From assembly GCF_003576645.1 (NCBI RefSeq), contig NC_044917.1, positions 21,393,868 through 21,457,867 on the forward strand: a stretch of 64,000 nucleotides of DNA, given 5' to 3'. Shown here piece after piece: positions 55,518 through 64,000 of this stretch; position 1 is the stretch's first letter, and every line of letters starts with the position of its first letter. Below the pieces are notes generated by a model. The model searched no databases. It was given only the letters and a program-made list of their open reading frames with translations, and was not told the DNA's origin. Both the position numbers and the translations under genes were made by a program. Source of the DNA: Ipomoea triloba. Lineage: Eukaryota > Streptophyta > Magnoliopsida > Solanales > Convolvulaceae.

Positions 55518-57932
55518 TTAGAAGTTTATCTCTCGCCTCTCAGCGAAAAACTTACCAGTTACAAACTTGTCGGGGATCAGCGACAGCCAGACTGGAGTAT
55601 CAGCTGCTTCTTCGGGAGAAATACTCCCCGCCCAACCAGTCAAGGCAGTCTTGACCCAACCTGGGCAATAGCAGTTTATATAGATTTTTTGACCATCTGG
55701 ACGGTCTGAAAGTTCCCGTGCCATTAGTCTAGTGAAAGCATTAACTGCAAGTTTTGACACTGAGTAGTCGGTAAAAGTTTGAGGCCATCCACCAGATTCC
55801 CAAGTCCCTTCTTTTACTTGTTTTAAAAATGACTCCACAGTCTGATCAATCAATTCCTCTGATAATTTGTCTACATCCTCCAGTTTTTTTCTCAATTCAT
55901 CATTTTGAAGTTTCTGGGAAAACCAAGCAAGTGCAAGTTATGTGAAAGAAAACGGAATTGAACAAACTTATAATGAATTGTGCAAGATTAACAAAATTTG
56001 GCTCATAGGCTAAAAGAGCAGATCAAAACATAGCCCTTACACTTAGTCTTCCTAACCGTGATGTCACACTAACAATATGACCACCAGCAGCTGTTGATCT
56101 CATTAACGGAATCATAGTTTTGGTCATGTTTTTGGTTCCATAATAGTTTGTCTTGATAACGGTTTCTGCATTCTCTACAGAGTTACTTGTGCCGACATTG
56201 AAATTCACCCCTGCATTGTTTATCTAAACATTTGGGAATGGTTAGTGAATGCTTCACAAAACTATTAAAGAACGAAGTAGAAATACAACCAAAAAAGGGC
56301 AAACTTTAAGTAGAATGAGATAAAGCAGTTCTATGACTGAACAAGGGCAACGCATAAAAAAGACTGATACTGCTACACTTTTCGCTTTAAAAAACTTTGG
56401 CATGAACCAAGCATCGTACCAGTATATCTAAACCCCCGTATGTCTCTTTTAACCATTCAGAAAATGATTTTAGTGATGAAGGATCCACAATATCTAGTTG
56501 ATGGAATGCCACATTAAGACCTCCTTCCTGCATGACTTTCACCGCTTCTTCCCCAACACCTGTCTCTCGTGAAGTAACAACTACTGTCAACCCATGCATT
56601 CCAAGTTGGTGCGCAATCTCAAATCCAATTCCTCTATTCGCACCAGTCACCACAGCAATTGTGTCAGATGTCCACCATCTGAACATAATCCGACATTTAT
56701 AATGATAAGCTCAACATTCATAACTCAAATATAGAAGTACTAGTATATGTTTGATGTTTCACTGAATAAAGCAAGTTATTTCCATATACTCACTACCATG
56801 TTAGGTATAGTTTAAAAAATGAAAAAACTTATTCACATTGCAATAGAGTTAATACCCAATTTAGTCCTCGATTATAGTGGTTTTTCTCGATTTAGTCCTA
56901 AACGATTTTTTGTGCTTAATTAGGTCCTCGACTTTGATGGTTTTACCCAATTGAGTCCTTGGCTATTAGAACCAAGGACTAAATCGAGAAAATTCACTAT
57001 AGTTGAGGATTAAATTGGGTAAAACCACTATAGTCGAAGACTAACTTGGTAAAACTACTATAGTCGATGACTAAATTGGGTATTAATAAAGATGAAATTA
57101 CCAAGCTATCTTAACAAAGGACTCAATTGAGTAAAACCATCAAAGTTGAGGACCTAATTAAGCATAAAAAGTCGTTTAGAACTAAATTGAGAAAAACCAC
57201 TATAGTCGATGACTAAATTGGGTACTAACTCCATTGCAATATATTGTTCCACAAGCTCTCAGTGTAGAGCACATATTTATGCCATTCACATTGCAAAACT
57301 TGTACACACAACCAAAGGAAAACAATACCAAACTTTCAATAGAACAGAAGATAACTTGTCTTCTCCTTCTTTTCCTAGCACTAGCCTACAAACACCTACC
57401 TTACCATGAAGGTCAAGAGCAAAAGGCCAAATGCTATCACAAACCTAAGCCAAAGCACATTTTCATGTCTTTGTTAACCCATACAAATTTTCTATTTTGA
57501 CAATCTGCACAAATACCAAAATATAAGGAAAAGGGTCCTCATTATCACCCAAAAATTGACAAGCCTTTCATTTCCCACTCTGTATGTGCAATTCTTCAAT
57601 GCTCAAATGATTAATTAATCAATTTTGAATCCATTTCCCTAAAACGAACACAAAAATTTCATGAAAACTTCATACTCTCAAATTCATTGGTGGCCAAGCT
57701 ATGTGAATTGATATTTCACTGATAATGCAGCTTCAGATAAACAATGGGGCTCAACAAAATCAAATAAGGGCCATAATAATAACAGAATAAATTGGACCGG
57801 AACATCAAAGATTGTAGCTTTAAGGTTTCCTGTTGTTTACCTTTGGTGATCTGAGTAGGGAATGGTACGGAGAAGAGAAATCTCTTGGCGCCTCTTCTCT
57901 CTTTTCTCCTTTGCCTTCTCTTTTTTATCCAT
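55518..57932 (-). CDS. Short-chain dehydrogenase/reductase, At5g51030-like
   Basis: This is an NAD(P)-dependent Rossmann-fold reductase of the plant carbonyl/menthone/salutaridine reductase-like group; its substrate cannot be deduced. Exons on the minus strand are 57841-57932, 56420-56678, 56041-56223 and 55518-55913, all GT-AG and in phase, giving 309 residues. The first exon encodes a highly charged leader, KEKREKRRQEISLLRTIPYS. Key motifs are VTGANRGIG (cofactor), INNAGVNFNVG, IVSVTSRLGRLS (catalytic Ser region) and YSVSK (Tyr/Lys pair). Then come CYCPGWVKTALTG and the terminus GKFFAERREINF. All catalytic residues are present. Intron 1 contains the fold-back element at 56846. It most resembles At5g51030, the neighbour of CRL in Arabidopsis as I recall it. 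Confidence 0.94.
56846..57231. mobile_element. Fold-back MITE with 10-bp target duplication in SDR intron 1
   Basis: GAGTTAATACCCAATTTAGTCC is mirrored by GACTAAATTGGGTACTAACTC, with several internal GGACTAAATTGGGTA-type words. The flanking direct repeat is CATTGCAATA (56836-56845 and 57232-57241). Confidence 0.9.
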
Positions 57933-58598
57933 AATTTCCGACCTTTTCTGTTCATCTACTCCGTATAATATAATGCCTCAGCTTCTGTAAGATATTTCCT
58001 CCATTTTTCTTGTCTCTATTTTTTCTTTCTGAGAATTGGGAGGGAGAGAAAGAGAATGGCTGGGTATGCCGTCCGCAACATAACAGAAACAGTTTCTTCT
58101 TGCGGTATATTTGGAGCAACTGCCCCGTGTGCTCCCAACAATCCATTCAACAAGCTTGATCTAATTACTACGAAGTATTTTTTTTTTTTTTTCAAGCTTG
58201 ATCTAATTACTACGAAGTATTTTTTTTTTTTTTTTAAGTAAACATTGACTCTATTTGGCATACCTAGTTTATAAGCTAGCTAAAAAGCCAATAGGTGAAA
58301 TTGAAAGTTAGTAATCACTAGCTAAAAAGCCAATAGGTGAAATTGAAAGTTAGTAATCAATAAGTTAACTAATTGTAATTAAGATGTTTAGTAAAATTCT
58401 CTACTGAGTTAACTAATTGTAATTAAGATGTTTAGTAAAATTCTCTATTGAATAAGATGATAAATGTAAAAAATATAAAAATGACATTTTTATAAATTTA
58501 TATATTCAAATTTAAATTTACATCTACAAACCTAATAAAAGTTAATAAAGTTAGGCTCGTAAGGATAACTAAAAAATGTTGGTGTAATTGTTTTTTTT
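57933..58598. repeat. SDR upstream region with three successive ~42-bp tandem duplications
   Basis: The first part is the probable SDR promoter on the minus strand. Then follow three separate duplicated units. AAGCTTGATCTAATTACTAC plus a T run is doubled at 58152-58235. AGCTAAAAAGCCAATAGGTG and following is doubled at 58277-58360. GTTAACTAATTGTAATTAAG and following is doubled at 58364-58450. No gene is seen. Confidence 0.7.
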
Positions 58599-58904
58599 GG
58601 GAAAATTGTAATTTATGCTCCTCTATAATATGTCAATTATTAATGTCACTCCTGAATTATTATTGGTGTAATTGTTGCCCCTCAATTTTCAAAAGGGTAC
58701 ATATATTGCCCCTCCAGTACCATACGAGAGGGGCAATATATGTACCATTTTGAAAATTGAGGGGTAATATTTACACTACGAGAGGGCAATATATTTATAT
58801 ATGTATCGTTTTGAAAATTGAAGGGCAACATTCACACCACTAATAATTCAGGAGTAACATTGATAATTAGCATATTATGGAGGGGCATAAATTACAATTT
58901 TCCC
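58599..58904. mobile_element. Fold-back MITE
   Basis: GGGAAAATTGTAATTTATGCTCC is mirrored by GGGGCATAAATTACAATTTTCCC, and AATATGTCAATTATTAATGT and CTGAATTATT also pair. The flanks are TTG plus T runs, so the target duplication cannot be measured. Confidence 0.85.
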
Positions 58905-59297
58905 TTTGTTTTTTTTTTTTGAAATGAATGGTTCATATTATTTTGATTTTAGTATTTTCTTTTTATATTTTTCATACTTTATTCTCTATTATATCATTTA
59001 CTTTTCCTAAATACCCCAACATTTCGTCATTCCGTTAACTATTTATTATTCTTAACTTACTCATTGATTTTCATAATGAAAGTTTTACGTTCGAAGCTCA
59101 TCAAAATCAAATTTGACCTAATTGTTAAACACATACTATGAATATGTTAGTGTGTATTATGGTTGCAGTAGGCACTAGGCGCTTGTCGGGTGGTAGACTA
59201 ACGCCTAGCGCCTAACTGGTCTAGGCGAAACCTAGGCGGTGACCTATAAAAACAAAAAAGTAATGCATGTGTGTGGGTGTATGCCATATTATATATG

Positions 59298-59305
<8 letters not shown>
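58905..59305. other. AT-rich stretch with a GCGCCTAGG-type fragment
   Basis: At 59165-59245, AGGCACTAGGCGCTTG, CGCCTAGCGCC and CTAGGCGAAACCTAGGCGG are mirrored words like those at 38545. The rest is AT-rich and empty. Confidence 0.45.

Positions 59306-59362
<57 letters not shown>
59306..59362. repeat. (TA)n microsatellite
   Basis: This TA run borders the left end of the large element that starts at 59363. Confidence 0.9.
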
Positions 59363-59367
<5 letters not shown>

Positions 59368-60409
59368 CCGGATCAGGTGAGGACCTAGCCTTAGGTGAGG
59401 ACATGAGGACTAATCCAGAGCATCCATTTGTTTCGATCTAAAGGCTGGCGCTAATTGATAACTTATGCCACAGGGGCATTACCGTCAACTCTACTAAATC
59501 CCATTTGCATGGGATTAACTCCCCCATTTAAATAGATAATTTATAAACACATGGACGACGGTTTTGCAACGTAATCCACAGACGACCACCACTCAAAGGC
59601 TCCCTGGTATTTGACTCTGCAATTTTGGCAACACCCAAGACCAGGCAAGACGATGCAGGTATGTTTTCTTCAATCATAAATTCAATAGAATTACGACTAC
59701 GAAGGGTTCGACCGCAACTTATTGCGTACATTGCTTGTCTGTGATAATCACACGGGGGGAGCTTAAGATTAGATAAACTACATGAACGGAATAATACATA
59801 GGCAGAGGGTGTTCATGCGCATGCCCTGACCAAATGGGCTAAAATCATAAACAAGAACAATGTCTAGGGTATTTGTATACCACGTGACTATGCAGTGCAA
59901 TGCCGGCATTGATGATGTGCAATGTTGTAATACATACTTGCATCTTAGCCATAGGGCTACTGTGCTGGCTAATACTTCCCGAGACGGTGTTTAATCAGAA
60001 ATAGGTTTACTATCTAGTCTTTTGCAAACCATGAGGCTGCGAGTGTGCAATGCCATTATTGGTACTGTGCACCGTTACAGGTGATAAAATGCAACATAGA
60101 ATTTGGTAATGTGCAACTCTCCCCCAGACCTGGGGAGAAACGACCATACTGTCTAAAACTGCGAAAACCCAATTTTAAATATAGACATACCCCATGGGCC
60201 ATCACACTAAGGGTTTATGCACTTTTAAATATGAATACTATAGAGTATTTTGATATAAACCTACAAAAATGCAGGTGAAGACAAATTCAACGGCGATGGT
60301 GCAAATGGGGGTGGATTGCACCGTGTTCAGCAACTTATTGCACCAATGCGCTTCAGATCTACGCGCTTCAGTTTCAATGACTACACAAAAATTGTGAAAC
60401 TGACCGGAT

Positions 60410-61254
60410 CAAAGCCAAAACGTGTTTGCCTCAAGTGTAAATAGTTAGGATGACATGATAGTCGTAATTCCCCAAATGTGAAATGAGTACAAAAATTGGA
60501 ATGTTTGCCTTTGTAATGGTTATAAATACTTCGCTTTTTTTTCCCAACACTCTTGAATGCCTACTTGTGGAATGGTTTTGGCAACAATGACTTTATTATT
60601 AAACTTCGTAATGTCTGCTTTTAGAATGGTTTTGTCATAGATGATTATAAAGCTAAAATGTTATACGTAAAAAACACCAGCCACAATAAGCACAGTATAC
60701 CGGTTTACTTCCCCCTTCCCTCCCGGCAACCCACGCACAAGCACATTGAATCACATGTCAACCGTCCTTTCAAATTGCGTTGCAAACCTAATAAAGGTAA
60801 TAGTTTGCAAGACGAGAGCATAATCTGAGAACATAATTAACCAAGACGAGAGCATAATCTGAGAACATAATTAACCAAGACGAGAGCTCACCAATTGTGC
60901 ACCACAGTTCTAGATTTAGTGCATTACTCAATATCATGGTATGCAAAAGCACATAGCGAACTGGGCATTGAGAAAATATATCTTGTCCACAAACTCCAAA
61001 AGAAAATATATCTTGCCCACAAACTCCAAAGATGGGTTAACACAGACATCAGCGCTATCACAACCCACTATAAGACCCACCGACTAAGGATAATGAACCA
61101 AAAAACTATTCGATCTCATAACCAAAGACGACAAATCGAACTAACCAAGATTTTTAATTATCGATTACAAAGTTGCCATAAATGTGATCAATACGGACAC
61201 CATGACAGCCGTAATTGCACAAATGTTAAATTAGTATGCAACCTTGGAAACTAA
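60410..61254 (+). pseudogene. Two copies of a CCHC zinc-knuckle tail (decayed)
   Basis: Near 60415-60480 the frame reads KRVCLKCK, stop, LG, stop, HDSRNSPNVK. Near 61168-61245 a cleaner copy reads LQSCHKCDQYGHHDSRNCTNVK (CxxC, HH, C). Both fit the cysteine/histidine tail found at the C-terminus of some Mutator/FAR1-type proteins and in gag-like proteins. The 119-residue frame around the second copy has no ATG start. Short duplications lie upstream: GAGCATAATCTGAGAACATA near 60813 and 60846, and TATATCTTG(T/C)CCACAAACTCC near 60977 and 61010. Confidence 0.55.
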
Positions 61255-62072
61255 GCTCCTCAAATGGTACTCACCTTAATTATTTCAAAAAACCTTGGAA
61301 ATCTTGCCTATATAATGGACGTACTTGCTATTTAATTTGAATATTTGTAATTTGAATATTTGTAATGGTTGCTTATGAAGATACCTGCTATTTAATTTAA
61401 TTTGAATATTTGTATTGGTTGCTTTTGGAGAGGAGTTGACCTAGCTGATTGAAACGCCCCAATATGAGTCAAAGAAAATACCCCACAAATCAACATTTAA
61501 AAATACGACTAACTGTCCAATGCTCAACCACGTCCAGTACAACCCTCCTAACATTGGTGTGCAATGCAGTAGGACACGCTGTGCATATAAAAAAAATGCG
61601 CACCCACCCCCACCCCCCAATATTACTAAATGTACCAACACCCAATATGCAAACTTCTCTCATTGCATAAAGATAGGCTTTAATAGAGTTCAACTTACCA
61701 GAATTTAAAAAGAAAGTTGAAACACCAACGACGGCATTTAAGTATGTACCTGGGCTTTGAACCTCCACATAAAATATGATTAACATGTAATCATAACAAA
61801 ATTCTTTCTTTCCTTTAAAAAAGAATAAATATCAAATCAAGTAAATGAAACAAAACTACCAAACTATATATACTTCGTGAATTGTACCTTGCTACACACC
61901 CTCACCTTGTTGCTAAAGTGAACCCCTTTCAATACAAAAAACGCAACACCATAACTGCGTAAGGCCAAAAAGACTAGTAGTGCACTATACAAGTCAAAAA
62001 CCAACACCTTACTAAAGATCATAAAAAAACCCAAAAAAAAAAAAACAAAAAAAGATAAGCATTTCATGTATG
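61255..62072. other. Linker region inside the large element
   Basis: TTTGAATATTTGTA words are repeated near 61337-61412. The frames at 61441-61786 overlap on both strands around a C-rich patch and show no domain. No gene is supported. Confidence 0.4.
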
Positions 62073-63440
62073 CTACCTAGCATGACCAAACACATTGCGA
62101 TCATACTCCAATGCCCGTTGAATTACAAAATGCTTGTGACTATTGATGTTGGACACCAAGATATCATGCATGAACTTCTTACGCAAATCATTAAGGAAAG
62201 ATTAATGCCCTTTGACTATACCACACTCCCACCTTGAAATGCCCTGACCCAAATACGACTCCATGTGGCGCATAGTATAAATGTCACTGTCCTCCAAGAT
62301 AGTTTTGTCCCTCTAAGACATTTGCATACTCTTCAGTATGAACGCTCGCTACAATTTCACAAAGAAAACACTAGTTAGACACCTGAACGAACTTTAAGGA
62401 CTAGCAAATCAGGATAGTAACACCGATCTGCCACCTGTGGATGTACAACTACATACACCGAAATGCACAGCTAACCCAACCCTGATGCACAATAAATATC
62501 ACCATGTTGCACAACACCTCCCATGACAAGTCATACACGGAATAGGAAGCACCCCAAACACGTACAAAAAATTGGAATCAACATGAACATTACAAGATAT
62601 TCGTGTCCTTACCAAGTCCGCAGGAACGTTGCTATATCTTGACTGGTTAGTACTCGGAGTAGAGCAATTATCTATGATATCCATCTTCATCTTCTTCAAG
62701 TCCAAATTTATAATGTAATAGTGTCCACGATCACACAGAGGGAAAAGAAACTGCAACATAAAAATATAGTCAATAACATCAAACAAAAACCATATAACCC
62801 AATACTAAAATTGAAACAAAGTCAAAGGTTACCATGTCAATAGTTGCCCAAAACTGGTGCGGAGTTATATCATAGTCTTCACGGAGGCGATCACAAAACC
62901 ACCCACACCTTTCTTCTGCCTATTTGAAGTCCCACCCACTGTCTGCGTCTATGTTGGCATGCACTAAACAATAAACCAAAAACCAAAAGAGAACTCAACC
63001 TCCACCCCAGATATGAAATGACCCAAAGAGTTTCACCAAGTGATCCTTACACAACAGGATGCGCACTATCCAGAACCCAACTCCACACCACGAACATAAA
63101 TGGTGATAAAAACGCACGCCGTCGATCAGGGGAGATAGATATGTACTCTGCCAACAATTGGCGACCGATCACAATAATTTCCCTTCCTTCAGTTTCAGGC
63201 ATCACACCCTTCCGTGGCTCAACCAGTACACTACGTTCACCAGGTGCCACACCAAGGACACGAGCAGATTGTCCCACCTATCATAATGCACATAAATGAG
63301 AGCTAATATTGAGCACAAAGTTAAAAACACAAAAACACAAAAACACAAGGACCACTTGCAGCTGTGGTGTGGAAAAAAATTTGATTGCCCACTATATCCG
63401 AAGTAGGCACTCTCTCAACTAAAGGATCAATACCCTGTGG
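62073..63440 (-). pseudogene. Ulp1/SENP-type (C48) cysteine protease pseudogene
   Basis: Minus-strand blocks follow the order of plant transposon-borne Ulp1-like proteins. They are GIDPLVERVPTSDIVGNQIF (about 63430-63370), VGQSARVLGVAP...RRRAFLSPFMFVVWSWVLDSAHPV (63277-63050) and ERCGWFCDRLREDYD...HQFWATIDM (to 62833). Next is FLFPLCDRGHYYIINLDLKK...DIIDN (62750-62613), then DIYTMRHMESYLG...HKHFVIQRALEYDR (62348-62073). The catalytic His (GHYY) and Asp (IIDN) are present. Where the family has D-C-G the sequence reads D-S-D, so the catalytic Cys is lost. In-frame stops occur at WDFK*AEER, before RDKTILEDS and after IVKGH. GT-AG splice sites remain around several blocks. It is non-functional as a deSUMOylase-like enzyme. 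Confidence 0.75.
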
Positions 63441-64000
63441 AGACAAAGATCAGCAATGCACAAAGGGGCAAATCCCGACAAGGTAAAACACCTTTGAGAA
63501 AGTAAACACGCCAACTAGAATGCTAATTAAACAAATAATGCATTCCAATTAGAGAGCAACAATTGCCCACAAGATGAATGCACAATAACATCTGCTAGAT
63601 GCACAACAACCAGACCACGGATGCACAGAAACCAGAATACCAGCGCACAACTACCTAAATATAAATGCACAAGATAATAAGAATGCACACACGTATATGG
63701 ACTCACTGACACAAAAGACTTTATACACAATGGGCATCACCCTAACAAATATAACCCAAAACATAACACACACAATTTACCTCTTTTTATTCGCTGCTAA
63801 TTCTCAAGAATTTTTTAACAAAATCTAAAGTCACCCACATTGAAACATGACATTTATTCAAGTGAAATGGCAACAAAAGGCCATACGCCATCACACTAAC
63901 CGACCAGTGGCATTTTGGAAGACAAATTAACTCTACAACCACCCAAAACCAAAACCCAATAATATTGCATTGATAGAGTGTAATAGTAGCAGGAACATCA
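63441..64000. other. GCACAA phrase region
   Basis: ATGCACAA(C/T)A, GCACAACAACCAGACCACGGATGCACAGAAACC-type phrases recur to about 63690. AT-rich sequence then runs to the window edge. No gene is seen. Confidence 0.5.

Larger units (their letters stand above)
59363..64000. mobile_element. Large Mutator-like element, family E, left end to window edge
   Basis: Directly after (TA)n comes GGGTCCGGATCAGGTGAGGACC, then TTAGGTGAGGACATGAGGAC and CGATCTAAAGGCTGGCGC, which resemble terminal and subterminal element sequence. The element contains zinc-knuckle fragments on the plus strand (60410-61254) and an Ulp1-type protease pseudogene on the minus strand (62073-63440). Linkers are filled with GTGCAA/TGCACAA phrases (59890-60115 and 62440-63700). 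Ulp1-like genes inside Mutator-like elements are known in plants. No transposase core and no right end are seen, so the assignment to Mutator rests on the Ulp1 association and end style. Confidence 0.55.

Noticed and set aside
55518..57932. Naming the SDR as salutaridine or menthone reductase
   Set aside because: The motifs are shared across the subfamily; charged leader and gene neighbour fit At5g51030, whose substrate is not known to me.

Overview
The window is nuclear DNA of a flowering plant, almost certainly a eudicot. It is AT-rich, with small intron-rich genes separated by nested transposable-element debris, long (TA)n microsatellites and two assembly gaps (765 Ns at 15931-16695 and 25 Ns at 36693-36717). 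No prokaryotic or organellar signature is visible. I cannot name the species.

Eight protein-coding genes can be reconstructed, most by joining exons across GT-AG introns. They are: a DYW-class PPR protein (12.6-14.7 kb, +); a four-exon Kish/TMEM167 secretory-pathway gene (18.8-20.2 kb, -), hidden because its exons are tiny; an IRX10/IRX10-L-type xylan xylosyltransferase (29.9-33.0 kb, +); a plastid-type membrane rubredoxin (41.4-42.4 kb, +); the CRUMPLED LEAF (CRL) CpcT/CpeT-like protein in nine exons (42.8-45.4 kb, -); a duplicated pair of At4g14100-like secreted proteins (48.7-50.4 and 52.9-54.0 kb, -); and a short-chain dehydrogenase/reductase (55.5-57.9 kb, -). The PPR, rubredoxin, CRL and SDR most resemble Arabidopsis At5g50990, At5g51010, At5g51020 and At5g51030. 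I recall these as near neighbours, so the window looks like a block of conserved gene order inflated by repeats. The genes form no pathway, but several serve plastids or organelles and two serve the secretory and cell-wall system.

Layout: 0-3.5 kb holds unidentified repeat sequence and a decayed Ty1/copia pol. 3.5-8.1 kb is a Ty3/gypsy element with both LTRs but no reverse transcriptase core. 8.1-12 kb is a run of MITE-like elements and a CACTA end. 12.6-21.6 kb carries the PPR and Kish genes around a gapped microsatellite. 21.9-27.2 kb has a LINE fragment, two oppositely oriented LTR-type ends, minisatellites and a large LTR-like block. 28-33 kb is the xylosyltransferase gene. 33.6-41.2 kb is a dense cluster of elements lying inside (TA)n tracts plus a 372-bp tandem array. 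41.4-58 kb is the gene-rich part. 59.3-64 kb is one large Mutator-like element with a decayed Ulp1-type protease and zinc-knuckle fragments.

The most unusual signal is a set of TIR-bearing elements that sit in (TA)n microsatellites and whose interiors are built from short repeated 'phrases' that differ by family. Next is a group of six fold-back hairpin elements, several with 9-10 bp target duplications.
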